A stretch of 64,000 nt of DNA, taken from contig NC_073691.1 of NCBI RefSeq assembly GCF_029784155.1, positions 62,481,822 to 62,545,821 of the forward strand, read 5' to 3'. Numbering within the stretch: the stretch's first letter is position 1; every line of letters starts with the position of its first letter. Below the pieces are notes generated by a model. The model was not told the origin of the DNA. It made no database searches and was given only the letters and a program-made list of their open reading frames with translations. The stretch comes from Uranotaenia lowii (Eukaryota; Arthropoda; Insecta; Diptera; Culicidae). A program made the translations under genes and the position numbers. Below are positions 21,901 to 33,884 of this stretch, piece by piece.

Positions 21901-23100
21901 TTCGTGTTTGTCTTTAATTTATTTTAGACTTAAATGTGAAAAAAAGAAAAAAACGGGAATCATAAACCCAAAAATGATGTGTTTAATTGTAGATTGGAAA
22001 AAAACATAGAAAATTACACAAATTCAACATTGAAAAACACATTAACAAACTCACTTATACGATTTGTCTGTTAGTCCTGCTAAATTTAACAAAAACTACA
22101 TTAATACAGTGATCCGTTTCTACTTGTGAATAGTATAGGTAAAAATAGAAATGATCTATTGTGGATTAAAAAACACTCACTAACACATATGAAAAAGCTA
22201 GAATATAAAAATAACCCATACATCCAAACCGAGTTATAAAAGAAATGTGAATGGAAATATTCTATAATTTAAGTGCAGCAATTAAGGATTATTTGACTTA
22301 TCTTAAAGATCACTGGTGTGAACCCTTCCTTTGAGTTGAAAGAAGAAAAAAAATCATTGTACAATATCAATCTATCAAGAGTCGAAAGAAAAAAAAAGGT
22401 ATAAAAATCACTTTAAAAATCCCTTGTAAAAATAAACCAAACAAACAAAATCCTTATCCCAATTGTAAAAAGCATCAACCTTGATATCTAACTGGAAGGA
22501 ATTCACGTCGTCTTAGTCCAAACTAAAACTAACTGCGCTATCACTGTAAAAGTTACGCTAATCACGTGAAAACATGTGAACCCACTAGTTGTCATTCGAG
22601 CCAGCAAACGATTTTCGACATCAAACGAGTAGCAGTGCTCTAATGGCTTGATGTTAGAAAGAAGAAAAAACAAAAAAATAGAAATATAAATCTAAAACGC
22701 AGCAAAAAAACGGAAAGAATAAGCTTGGCTGGATGTTGTATGAGTGCGCACGCGCGTCTGTATATGTATAGGAGGAAAACTAATAAAGATATCGCTCGGA
22801 AGGCTTTAGAGACACGCATGGCATGGTTCCGACGAACTGTTTCCGCTTTGCGGGACTGACTACGCCGCTAACCTAGAAAAGCAAAGAAATTGTAGTGTTT
22901 TTAGATAAGTGGAAGGAATGAATATAACAAAAAAATAGAAGCAGAAAAAAGAAACTATAATACTATGATTATTATTATTATTATTATTGAAAGCAAGCAT
23001 ATTATTCATTATTGATAATAAAACAAATGGAAAATGCAGAAAAACAATTATATTTGAATGTATAAAGTAAAATTATGGAAAAATAAAAAAAGTAATTATA
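18908..23100 (+). other. Probable long 3'UTR of the CBP gene
   Basis: No transposon ends or gene-like frames interrupt about 4.2 kb of A-rich sequence after the CBP stop. Candidate poly(A) signals AATAAA occur at 22782-22787 and 23017-23022, with more A-rich variants by 23085. A Pumilio-like TGTATATG (near 22760), an AU-rich TTTATTTATAAAG (near 20061) and a (TTA)n run (about 22967-22988) are present. The transcript extent is inferred from the absence of other features. Confidence 0.5.
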
Positions 23101-24215
23101 TAAAAAAAAAATTGCAATATTATCAGCTTGAAAGAAAACAGCCGGTAAAAATCCCTTATTGAAAATTTAATAGAAACAAATCGAACAAATCTTAAGATAT
23201 TTTTCTATCTTCCTAAATACTGATGGCGGCTGAACAAAAAGGTAATATCGAACCCACATTAGAGACACATATGAAACAACCTCGAAGATATGGAAAAATC
23301 AACCAGTCATCGGTTTACTTTGGCAATTTAAAGCTGAGAAATCATGCAGTGTGGAATCGTGTGTGCTCTTAACGCTATTCTTGTTGTATTTAATGCGTGA
23401 TAATTGAAATCTTTGTTGATTAAACATTTCAAGTTATATTTATTTATCAAAACTCGAGTTTTGATATTCAAATTATTTGGCACCCAACAGTGACCGAGTA
23501 GTTCAAATCAAAATTGTATAAATAACTTCTTCAGAGAAGAGTACATATTCTGGAACAGCATTACACCCTATCACATTAATGCTATACTAATGATATTTGA
23601 ATTTCCCAATTTCGTTCAACGCTCATAATAAGTTAAATGCCCCTAACTACCATGGTGATTTAATTGACTTAGGGTCAATAATCGTTAGGAAGTGCTAAAC
23701 GTCTTTTAAACAAACTTTAACAGTAGAATGGTACTTTCTAGCTTAGTAGGTACCTTGTAGGAGCTGTTTATTAATGACATGCCATGCCAACATGCCAACT
23801 TCATTTGCATATCCCATAACTCAAGAAACATGCACGGATTTTGCTTGACTGTGACTGACTGCCAACGGAACTGCAGGCAGGGCATTGTTTTGTTTTTTTT
23901 CCCTCAAAATAGATGTAATAGACCCAGCGATGTGAAACTCCCTTTTTTATTTTCCACCAATGTTTCGAAAATCAATCAATCATGAGCCAGAAAATATATA
24001 AATACATTTAGAGCCAGAAAATCGAAGCAGTCAATATATCCTTCTCTGACTCTTCGCTTGAAACACTTTTGCAAAACATGATGTGGAACGTCTGGGTGAT
24101 GATTGCTTTCCTTGATGATTTTCAAACTTCTAGGATCACAACTGATATCAGGTTTGAGCGATCTGTGGAGGCTAACGGATGATCTTTTTATTTTTCGATT
24201 TTGTGATTACCAGGT
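23101..24215. other. Intergenic AT-rich sequence
   Basis: Nothing recognisable apart from a short CATGCCAACATGCCAAC duplication near 23780-23800. It separates the CBP 3'UTR region from the 3' tail of LINE-B. Confidence 0.5.
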
Positions 24216-24380
24216 ATTTTTGTTTGTTTGTTTGTTTATTGATCCAGTAGAGTAAGAATACAATATTCTTTTTAATTACTACTTCCGACATACACATTTG
24301 TCACGTTCACTTATTTTAATCCTATTCTATTTTATTTTCCTATAACTAATAATTTTCAAAGTATGAATCCAACGTGGCTG

Positions 24381-24457
24381 CTAATTCTGGTGCTGTTTCC
24401 AATAGTTGAGGCATTCTCTTTTAAAAATGGCTTCTGATTGTATACGCTTAACATTTG
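24381..24457 (-). pseudogene. LINE-B ORF2, last codons and stop
   Basis: The minus strand reads a short tail ending KRECLNYWKQHQN then TAG (24381-24383), the usual style of a jockey/CR1-group ORF2 end. It continues in frame from 26489 once the inserted 24460-26486 element and one TG copy are disregarded. Confidence 0.75.
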
Positions 24458-24459
24458 TG

Positions 24460-26486
24460 CACGGAAAATAATAAAAAGGTAAAATTTACCGAGACAGCAA
24501 AGGTGAATGCTCGCAAAAGCCAAAAAGGTAACTTCTACCTATTCGAGGTGAAACTCACCTCACAGCGAGGTAAAATATACCTGAAACGAAGAATGAAAAA
24601 AGGTACAATTCACCGAGAAAAAATGTGAATCCAAAAAAGGTAAATTTCACCTCGTAGCGAGGTGAAGTTCGCCTGAATTGAGCTGAATCAAAAAGTATTG
24701 CTGATCCACTCTTTTTTTCTATTTCTGCGATAGCTGATTTGGGCTCCCGTAGGGTACCACTGTAAAAAAAATTACAGTATTCAAGAAAAAAATGAGCATT
24801 ATGTTCTACATAAGGATTATTTATCGACTGAAATTAAATCGGATGAACAAGCGGAAAACATTTAAAGATGATTTAATAAAAAGTTGTCAAACAAACATTA
24901 TTATCGGATTATCTATTGTTTATAAAACAAAAAATGTGTTTGCCTTGAGCTTGGTCAATCAGCGGTCGAAATCACGGAAAAATGAATAATAAAAAAACTG
25001 TTTGCGATGGGGTCAATCAGCGGACAAATTCACGAAAAAAAAGAAAACGCTGTAGTTGTTTAGATAAGTTTAGAGTTCGACGACACGGTAGCGATCATTC
25101 ATTGAATGTTGGATTTCGTGCAATGTTTTGCAGTCGGAGTTATTCGTATAAAGTTTAACTGAAAAGCGGTTAGCGTGTAGAAAACCGACAGATTTTATAC
25201 TGATTTGACAGATCGCACAAGTTTCGCAGTTATGAGTGCGCAGTCCAATTTTTTGCGATGCGAATGGTATTATTTCCTATAATAGATCATTATCCGTACA
25301 CAACTCCTTTTTTTAATTTCTCATATACGATTTGTTACATTTTAATGACAACATAATTGAATTCGACCAGCATATAAAGTATCAAAGACGCATTTATCGC
25401 ATCAAAAATCTTCGTCATGCCAAATTCGTTAATTCTCAGGCTATGGAAAAATGTGTTTTCAATAGTGTTCAATATTGTTTGTTTTGTCTGGGATTTTAAC
25501 GCTCGTAATTAATTCAATCTCACTAAGAATACTAAGAATAATAATATTTCATTCCGATGACTTCATGTTTTGTCCTCTCTTGCAAAATAATGATTTGAAG
25601 ATTGATTCAAGAATTTACTTCTTAACTTTTCAATGAAATTAGTGAGTAAGAGTGAATTTTTTAACTGTGTTTACTGCTCCGGCTAGCCTACCGCACGGAA
25701 GGCTACCGTCGCTCGATTAGAAATTTTCCCAGTAACCGCAATATAATCCACCTAGAAAGAAAGGTAAATCCAAATAAGGTAAAACTTACCTCGTAGCGAG
25801 GTGAAGTTGACCTGGATTGATCTAAACAAAACGGTACAAATCATCTCGAAAAAAAGTAACTATTTGACGAATCCGTTTATTGAGGTTAAGCTGTTTTGCC
25901 GTTTCGGAACAAGTTCTGCTTTGTGCACAATATGTGAAAATCGGAACAAAATGGTAAGTGTTTTCTTAAATTTCATTGAGTTGTGCTGGTTCTCTTCATA
26001 ATACTTTGCTTTTGTTTCAGATCGGCCCACAAAGCTGCGTGTTGTATTCCCGTCAGCCTTCAGATATTATTCCGGACAAGCCGGACCTGACAAGCTTGGC
26101 GAACAAAGGACTTGCCTCAACAATTTTTAAAGAACACGGTGATATATCTCAAAAATAAATATGAGGTAACAGTCCCTATTTATTTCAAATAAATACCAAT
26201 TTTTTCATGAATTGTGTTTTTTTTAAATTAATTATTATTGAAGAAACCAATCAAACAAACAAGCATTTACCTTTTAAATCAGTGAATGGGAAAACGGTAT
26301 TATTTACTATTTTGCTAGGTGAATGAGAAAATGGTAAAATCTACCTTTTTGCTAGGAGAATTGAAAAAATGTAAAATTTACCTTTTTGCTGGGTGAATGA
26401 AAAAAAGGTAAAATTTACCTCGAAAGAGGGGTGGAAAAAATTCACCTCGCAAAAAGGTAAATTTTACCTTTTTTTTATTTTCCGTG
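24460..26486. mobile_element. 2.0-kb TIR element with palindromic AGGTAAA arrays
   Basis: Left end CACGGAAAATAATAAAAAGG and reverse complement of right end CACGGAAAATAAAAAAAAGG are terminal inverted repeats continuing into GTAAAATTTACC. The flanking 2 bp are TG on both sides (24458-24459, 26487-26488), and removing element plus one TG restores the LINE-B frame. CAC-starting ends with a 2-bp duplication would fit an EnSpm/CACTA-type element, but no transposase is seen, so this is only a suggestion. Subterminal arrays of AGGT(R)AA...ACCT palindromes lie at 24477-24680, 25762-25815 and 26300-26470. Confidence 0.8.
25783..26158 (+). CDS. Two-exon-like frame inside the TIR element, unknown
   Basis: An open frame runs from 25783 to 25953 with no ATG until its last codon, then a donor (ATG|GTAAGT, 25954). 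A 67-bp intron ends TTTGTTTCAG at 26020, and the same phase continues at 26021 for 45 codons to TAA (26156-26158), with AATAAA overlapping and following the stop. The joined second exon begins IGPQSCVLYSRQ and has several Pro, Asp and Lys. I recognise no family. It could be a captured host exon pair or a remnant of the element's own gene. The usable start is unknown: if translation began at ATG 25951 the product would be 46 residues. Confidence 0.35.
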
Positions 26487-26488
26487 TG

Positions 26489-26854
26489 GGAAATGAGTTG
26501 TAGTTGACAACACCTCTCACAAAAAGAGAATTTGCATACAAAGTGGTCCTATTAGTAGGCACAACATAATTGCGCAAACGGCTTCCTTGAGCGCATATGA
26601 GCTTATCAAATAGTGCGGGGGGATAACGAGTCGAACCAAGCTTACGCATAAACATGCAGGATCTGAATGCATAGAAATTTTTCAAAGAACATCCAATGAG
26701 ATTGCTTTGTAGATGACTTACTCGATTGTATCGGTTTAGGCCATAGACATAGACATGGGCACGCAACAATTTAATGCAACATTCAGTCTATTCAGTGCAC
26801 CAGAACTCGGGCGAACATGGAGTACATCACCAAACAGAAAATGTGGGAGGATCA
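26489..26854 (-). pseudogene. LINE-B ORF2, C-terminal region
   Basis: The minus strand encodes a jockey/CR1-style C-terminus including YGLNRYNRVSHLQSN and RTTLYANSLFVRGVVNYNSF. The upstream part (26770-26854) is readable only with a frame change (LPHFLFGDVL in one frame, VYVYGLNRY in another). Right boundary is the 26857-28166 element; left boundary is the 24460-26486 element. Confidence 0.75.
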
Positions 26855-26856
26855 AG

Positions 26857-28166
26857 CCCAAGCAACCAAAAGTTCCATAAAGAGGTACCTTTGAAGCTTA
26901 ATCAGCTTCTGAAGGTGGTCCTAGAGAATGCTAATCAGCCCAAAATTTAAGTTATTAAAGCTACTTTGAAGTTCGTTTAGGTGGCTGTAGAGAACGCTAT
27001 TCAGCCTCTAAGAGAATGTCAAGGAACTTCTACGCGCCGAAAAAAAATCCGATTGACAGATTGCTCTGACAACCAGATGACAGACTGCAAGGGTGTCGGT
27101 CTATCTATGTTTATCTCATTGACTTTTATGTTTACTAAATTTATACTTACAAATGAACTTACCCGCTTCGAGAATCGATCCAATGCTCTTTAGGCTGCTG
27201 GGAAACTCTATAGCCTCTTGACCAAATCGGCTTTGTTATCATTATCGTTTCTAGTCGTTTATAAACTGAACCTGATAATTTTACTTTGCTAGTATCAGAG
27301 GATAGCCTAGTGTGTGATTTGGATGTTTGAAGATGTGTATGATATTTGCATGAATGAGGAAATAAATACGACATTGTATGTTCTATTTTATTTATTCACG
27401 TAAAATTCAATGAACAAAATGGGTCAAGGATAGATACCCATCTTCTTTTCAAAACCAGTGACCATGAGGGGCGGCATGAGATTGTAAGGTGATGTTCGAA
27501 TCGGCAATCGGTCGGCAAGTTGCACATGCGGAAATACTTGCAGCAAACCATTCGCAGCTCTCTTTGGTTTCCATCGAAGTGCTGGACTGGTTCGAAAAGG
27601 TGTTGATGATAACTATCCTCCTCAAACTTCTCCATGTTTGAAGGTGCTGCTGGGCGTTTATGTTCCGCGGGTTTTCCTGCATTCGAGACCGGTTTTATCC
27701 ACTGCCTGTTTCCGCGATGGTTGGTAAAATGTCTGAAAATTTAAGATCAAAATGAGAAAAACACCGAAAAACTTTTTGTATATTCGTTCGTACCTACGGC
27801 GGCTTTGCTATTTTTATGCTGGATTTCATTGTGGATAATTCGAATGTAAACAAAACGCAATACTTGACAGAAATATTTGACATGTCGCTTAAAAGTCTCA
27901 AACAGATTCTGTGCAGTAACTAGAAGGTTCATTGACGGTTCGTTAGAAAGTACTTATCGAACCTGAGGATCCTTCTCGAAAGAAGTCGCATTGAAGGCGC
28001 TTTGAAGTTCCGTTATCGCTTTTTTCGCCCTTTAGAAGGCGATAGAAGTTTCTGAGTAATTTTTACGCGATATGGGTACCTGAAAGTCCCCTAAAACCTA
28101 AGTTCAGCCAAATGTGAACTTCGGAGTTTCATGTTTAAGTAAGTATGCGACTTTTGGTTGCTTGGG
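26857..28166. mobile_element. 1.3-kb TIR element, CCCAAGCAACC ends
   Basis: CCCAAGCAACCAAAAGT (26857) is matched by ACTTTTGGTTGCTTGGG ending at 28166. It interrupts LINE-B, and joining the flanks after removing the element and one AG (26855-26856 / 28167-28168) restores the LINE-B reading frame, so the target duplication looks like 2 bp. The interior has no transposase-like frame. Superfamily not assigned. Confidence 0.7.
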
Positions 28167-28168
28167 AG

Positions 28169-28992
28169 GCTTTAAACAAACAGATTTCTGTATTGGTTGG
28201 TGCGGAGTATGTACTTCTGTAAAGATTGCGCAAACAGCCGTAAACTTTTCCACATTGTTGCATGATCAGATCGTCCCACAATAAATTTTCGTTAAAAATA
28301 TATCCAAGATTGTTCGCAGTTTTGCTCCAGTGGATTTGCTCATCGTTGATGAAGACATTGGGGAGAGAACCATGGGCAGCTTGCCTTCTAGATTTGGTTA
28401 TATACAGTGCCTTGCTTTTGGTATGGTTCACTAGTAGTCCATTTCTCAAACACCACGCAGCAACTCTTGCTAGATCTTCGTTGACCAGCCTGACAAGTTC
28501 AGTTGAGTTCCGATTCCGATCGACAGCATAGAGCTGGACATCATCAGCATATAGTTGGATAGCACAATGTTTCAACACAAGAGGCAAGTCGTTAATGTAA
28601 CACGTAACAAGAAGCGGCCCAAGAATGGAGCCTTGCGGAACGCCAGAGGTTACGTGAGTACTCCGTGAGAATAATTCTCCGCAAAAAACTGTTTGCATTC
28701 TATTCGTTAAGTACGATTTAATCAGCCGAACAGCAGCGTTCGAAAAATGAAAATGTTCGACAAGCTTGTCACAAAGTTTTCTATGTAAAATAGTGTCAAA
28801 AGCCTTGCTAAAATCAAGCAAAAGTAACACACCTGACATTTTTTTATCCACTGCCGCTGCAAGTTCATCGTAAACACGAATTACTGCTGTTTTTGCGGAA
28901 ACCTGCTTGAGCATCTGTCAGCAAATTGTTGTTGTTTATGAATGTTGACATTTGATCAATTTTCAAACGCTTTGGAAAGAGCACAAAGTATG
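28169..28992 (-). pseudogene. LINE-B reverse transcriptase core
   Basis: The minus strand carries RT motif A (LLLDFSKAFDT), motif B (GVPQGSILGPLL) and motif C (YADDVQLY), plus the thumb-side segment ending TEICLFKAS where the TIR element begins. The frame is open from about 28914 to the boundary; between 28992 and 28914 the sequence (SKAFE.LIKCQH) needs frame changes. All three catalytic aspartates of A and C are present in this piece, but the gene as a whole is disrupted. Confidence 0.85.
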
Positions 28993-28996
28993 CTTA

Positions 28997-29177
28997 AGCC
29001 TAGTCCACACTAGGAGACGGTTCGTCTCGAGACGGTTCGTCTCGAGACGGTCTCAGCGTCTCCCATTTTCTTCGGGAGACACTTGAGACCGTCTCAGGTT
29101 TCCAACAACAACAACAGACAACAAAGTTCGTCTCATAACAAAAATCGCAGTTCATGTTGCCTAGTGTGGACTAGGCT
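28997..29177. mobile_element. Harbinger-like MITE, copy 1 (TTA target)
   Basis: AGCCTAGTCCACACTAGG at the left and CCTAGTGTGGACTAGGCT at the right are perfect 18-bp inverted repeats. The flanks are TTA on both sides (28994-28996, 29178-29180), the TWA target of PIF/Harbinger elements. 181 bp. Subterminal GAGACGGTTCGTCTC palindromes; this copy has one extra 15-bp subterminal unit compared with copy 2. Confidence 0.85.
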
Positions 29178-29189
29178 TTATGGGTCTTA

Positions 29190-29355
29190 AGCCTAGTCCA
29201 CACTAGGAGACGGTTCGTCTCGAGACGGTCTTAGCGCCTCCCATTTTCTTCGGGAGACACTGCGACCGTCTAAGGTTTTCCAACAACAACAACAGACAAC
29301 AAAGTTCGTCTCAAAACAAAAATCGCAGTTCATGTTGCCTAATGTGGACTAGGCT
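29190..29355. mobile_element. Harbinger-like MITE, copy 2 (TTA target)
   Basis: Same family and orientation as the copy 12 bp to its left, 166 bp, flanked by TTA (29187-29189, 29356-29358). The right repeat differs at one base (AATGTGG for AGTGTGG). Confidence 0.85.
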
Positions 29356-29356
29356 T

Positions 29357-29640
29357 TATAGTGTTTTCGTTTATTGGCAGTGGCAACCTATAGTGTTTTC
29401 GTTTATTGGCAGTGGCAACCTAGTTACCCACGAGTTTTGCCCTAACTGCTGTTATTATTTTCGGTTATTAATTCAGAAGTCCACTAGTTTTGCCCGAGAT
29501 TTGAACCTCAAGCAGGCGGTTGCACCCCGTAAAAGTTGTCAGTGTTGGGGGTAAACATAAGGGTGAGTATAGCAACCATATATTTGCATCCTCCCGGGTA
29601 ACGATTCTGTTCGTTTATTCAGAAAAAGTTTTGCCCCGCG
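29357..29640. mobile_element. Small insertion with GTTTTCGTTT ends
   Basis: TATAGTGTTTTCGTTTATTGGCAGTGGCAACC is present twice in tandem (29357 and 29389, 32-bp period), and an inverted match (AACGAAAACGGCA) closes the segment near 29660. It probably completes the cluster of small elements that separates two LINE-B pieces. The boundaries are approximate. Confidence 0.45.
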
Positions 29641-29644
29641 CTAG

Positions 29645-29993
29645 TGGAGAAAAACGAAAACGGCATTAGATTTTCAAGTGTAATCAGTTGAGGCTTTTTC
29701 TTCAAAGGAATAACTTTTGCATTTTTCCAGAAGTCAGGATAGATAGATGTTCTTATGATCACATTAAACAGGTGAGTTAAATGATGGGCAATTAACGGCA
29801 GCACAAGTTAAATCAACTTTATGGGTACGCGATCTAATCCTTCAGCATTCGATTTTATATCACAAACGTAGTTAACAACTTCCCACCATGCAACTGGCCG
29901 AAAACAGAAGTTTAATGGTGATGGCTCTGCAACAGCCCTAAACTGGCGATGACCATCATCTATTGAGTAGTTGGACGAAAATTTTTGGTTTAC
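29645..29993 (-). pseudogene. LINE-B, linker and start of RT domain
   Basis: The minus strand reads an endonuclease-RT linker including VNYVCDIKSNAEGLDRVPIK and then LPLIAHHLTHLFNVI and YPDFWKNAKVIPLKKK, typical of jockey/CR1 ORF2 fingers. An in-frame TAA follows IKLI (near 29815), so it is broken. The right edge is the CTGCC element beginning 29998. Confidence 0.8.
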
Positions 29994-30278
29994 TACACTG
30001 CCGTTCTACGCAAGAATGTCCCATGTGACTTTTGGGTCATTTTCACTTTTTTTCTTCTTCTTCTTCTTCTGGATTCAGCAGATGGGCTGCTGATGTTTAA
30101 TGGACCGGTATCTATGACCATATGTCCATGTGCTTCGTTTCAAGTCAATAGACAGTCTTTCGATGTTTTTTCATGTGTTGATCCAATAATATTTCTCTAC
30201 AGGTCTACAGGCCGGCCGATATGGTAGTGGCGACGAACTTGGTGTCCACTCCTCACAGCCATTTTGTTGTGTTACCTA

Positions 30279-33200
30279 TCAAATGTGGATTTTAGCAGTT
30301 TTTATAAAACTAACTACTTCTTTCAGTTGATCTATGTTTTTTGTTTTTAGCAAATCAATTATCCTTCCATATTTTCCATCAAACGTAAAATTACTTCGTA
30401 CATGATCGAATCGGGGGCAAAATAAAATCAGATGTTCTGCTGTCTCTTTTTGATTACATGTATGACAGTTTTCGTCGTCTTCGATTCTCATAAAGTGCAA
30501 CCAATATTTCGAGTAACCGTGACCAGCCATAATTCGATTGAGCATCTTAACTTCAAAACCATCCAGTGGGAGGTTTTTAAACCACGGTTCCGTATGAAAT
30601 TCATCCTGAATTTCAAAAAACTTTTTTCCTTTGTTTTCTATAGTTGTGTAGTCAGTGTACCATTTTTTCGTCTTTTTTTCTTTTGTATTTTTAAAGAAGG
30701 TGATAGCATCTTTTAAAAGTATGGGATTTTCTATACTGCGTTCTGTGTTGACTGCTGTATTTGCCAAATCGTCAGCAATTTCGTTACCGATCAATCCAAC
30801 ATGGCTCGGAATCCATTGTAGAGCGGTGTTGAATCTCGTACATCTGTTTAATATTATTTCAGCAACCCTGCTCCTATATTGACCAGCAAGACTGCTTTTT
30901 AATACTAGGCATGAGGATTTCGAATCTGTATATATAACAGCGTTAAGAATATTGTTGTTTTCAATTATTTGCGAAGCTTTCTCTATGGCAAGAAGTTCTG
31001 CTGTCATGATAGAAGTTTCGTTGTTTAGTTTCAAAGCAATTTTTTGAGAGGATTGTTGAATGAAGATTCCAATCCCGCAGCTGTTACCTTGTTTGGAAGC
31101 GTCTGTATAGATAGAAGGTCTATTTTGATATTTACTATTTATTGTGAATAGGGCTGCCTGTTTCATAACCCGCGTGCTATTTTTATCCTTGACCAGCTTC
31201 TCTGGTCCAATGTCGGTGGTAATGGCAACACATTGGTTGGTATTGAAATTTCTTTGAATTGGACTTATTTTTTCAAATATATGTCGATTTTCTATATATA
31301 TCTGTTCCATATAAGAAAGTTTCTTCCTATCCCAATTTTCGGTTGCAGACTCTAACAGTTGATCACGGACCGTATTTCGAAATGCGACACTTTTGGCAAT
31401 TTCTTTATTCGCTAAATATTCACTTCTTATCAACCAAGGCTCCTCAGCAGATATGGCAAGTAACGTATTTATGGGTGTGGACCTGCTGCAGCCTGTAACT
31501 TTTCTCAATGCTTTGTTCAAGACTATCTGAAGCTGTTTCTGATGAGTATTTGCTGCATTTCTCAGGGTTGATACACAATATTCTAATCCATTTCTTATAA
31601 GTGCTTTATATACTAATAACAGACTTTGTGGATGTGAACTTTTATTAAAACCCGAGATTAGTTTTAACATATCCAATCTTTCTACAGTTCTCAGACAAAT
31701 CGTCCTTGTGTGAGATCTAAAACTCAATGATCGGTCTATGTTTACACCCAGATACTTATATACATTTACATTTTCAACAGGAGTGTTTTTAATAATAATT
31801 TGTATCGATTCGCGTCCAGGATGAAAAATCATTGTCTTGGTCTTTGATGGGTTAATTTTGAAGTTTAGGCTTTCGGATAGGGTCACAAACTGATTGATGT
31901 AGCTTTGAGCAGTTTCTTTTAAACCGATAAAGTCTTCGTGTCTAACCAATGCACAAAAGTCATCTGCGTACTGTACAAGTACTACTCCTTCGTTTTCTAT
32001 TTCGTGCATTTTAGCTGAGTATAGATTAAAGAGAGTGGGCGACAAGACATCTCCTTGAGGTAGACCGTTACAGATTCGGCGTGTTATCTTCTTGTCACAT
32101 GTATCCAAAATCAGTTTTCTGTTAGTGAGGAAGCTAGTTATCCAAGTGATGATTTCTCCGGGAAATTGTTCGGTTATCATGATTTCCTGCAATTTGCCTA
32201 ATTCAACTGTACTGAATGCATTCGACAAATCTATAAAAACAGCCATTGTTTTGAATTTTTCTCTCTTATTTTTCTTTATTTCATTCACAAGGTACCCAAC
32301 ACAAGTTGCTGTGGAAACATTTGATCTAAAACCATACGATGTATTAGGGATGCAACTTGTCTTGTCTAGATGGTCTTTGATTTGTTCTAACACCGCCGAA
32401 TTCACCATTTTTGTGATAGTTGGTATCAGTGAAATAGGTCTTTTTCCTTCAACTGTAGCCTGATTTTTGCCGGCTTTCGGGATGGCTACCACTTTTATCT
32501 CTTTAAGTTGTTCTCTAAGGTGACCTGATATGAACATGGTATTTATTTCTTGTATGATTGCATCTCTAACAGTGGGTCGTATTTCTCTTAATATTTCATA
32601 AGAAATTTTGTCGTCTGCGGGAGCAGATCTAATCTTTTTCTTGTTAAGAATTCGAGTCCATTTTGTGTCATCCATAATATTGTAATTGCAGGTGGGTCCA
32701 CAGCTAACAGGCTCATCAAAATCAATTTCAGCCTTTCCAAAATGGATATCGAAAAAATTTTCAGCAAGTTCTATGCTATCACTGATTGGGTTATTCTCCT
32801 TGCGTTTGAATGTTTTACCAGTAAGACGACCTATCCTTTTCCACAATTCAGAAGTACTAGTCTGCGGATCAATACTGCCTGCAAAATCTTCAAGTGCTTT
32901 GTTCTGCGATTCCCTCTTCTTTCTTAAAAAAATTGCCGATGCCTTTTTATAATTTATAGCATTTTCAAGTGTGCTAAATTGATTAAAGGTTTTTCTAGCT
33001 TCCGATTTTTTAATCCATGCCTGTTCTGTTTCCTTGTTCCACCAGATTTTCGGAGTATATCGACTATTTTTTGTGTTCATTTTGATAATTCTTAAGATTT
33101 TCGTTTTAAAGTCATCTATGCCATTTCCTATTTCAAATTCTAGTTCTGCTACCTGTTGTAGGACCTTCTTTTTGTTAACGTATTTTGAATTCTGTTTCTC

Positions 33201-33865
33201 CATACCTTTCACTTCAATATCAATGATCAAATGACCACTTCCGCCAATGCTGTTGTCAGAAACTTCCCAGTATAATTCTCCAAATAAATTAGCCGTGCAT
33301 AAAGTTAAGTCAATCGCAGAAGGACTTCTATTAATTTCAATAGGAACAAATGTTTTTTTACCGTTGTTGAGAATCAGTAAATCGGAATCGTTGATAATAT
33401 CTAACAGAACATTTCCTTTGTTGTCCGTCGTATCATTTCCCCATATTATATGGTGACTGTTGAAATCGCCGCATATTATGACTTTTTTGTATGTATTCAA
33501 AAAATCAAAAATTTGCTGAATAATGGTTTTGAATTCTAATACTGTAGTAGATGGAGTCACGTAAATAGATGCTAAGACTAAATCAAGCGAAGTAATATGT
33601 ATGATGGTACACTGAATATTATCCGAATTTATGCTTATGTCAGGAATAGTGTAGTTGTATTTGTTGTGTAAAAAAATTCCCGATCCTCCATATCCATCGG
33701 AGCGCGAAGTTAGCACACCATGGTATGAAGGTATTTTGTATTTGCTTTGCTCTGTATCTGATTTTGTCCAGGTTTCCATTAATAACAGTCACCCTGATCG
33801 ATAATTCTTTGTAGTTCTTTCTTGTTTCTATTCAAGCTTTGAATATTGTACTGAAGTAGTTTCAT
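30279..33865 (-). CDS. LINE ORF2: AP endonuclease, reverse transcriptase, RNase H
   Basis: Enzyme of target-primed reverse transcription. The open part, counted from ATG 33779, is 1166 codons: AP endonuclease about 1-195 (GDFNSHHIIWG, SAIDLTLC, GSGHLIID), RT about 380-660 with motif A FIDLSNAF (about 515), motif B GLPQGDVLSP (about 573) and YADD (604-607), RNase H about 885-1010 (YTDAS D892, TAELLA E928, YTDSKS D952, IPSHVGLIGNEIAD), and a C-terminal CCHC (CHTCNQKETAEHLILFC, about 1105-1121). The likely native start is ATG 33865 (MKLLQYNIQSLNR). Its frame meets TAA near 33781, and the endonuclease continues in another frame, so one small indel near 33785 breaks an otherwise intact gene. Almost complete catalytic residues suggest recent activity of the family. 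Confidence 0.92.
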
Positions 33866-33884
33866 TGAATAGTGTAAATATTAC

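Noticed and set aside
26464..26769. Independent host gene on the minus strand
   Set aside because: It is the C-terminal part of LINE-B. Its neighbours on both sides of the inserted elements continue the same LINE.
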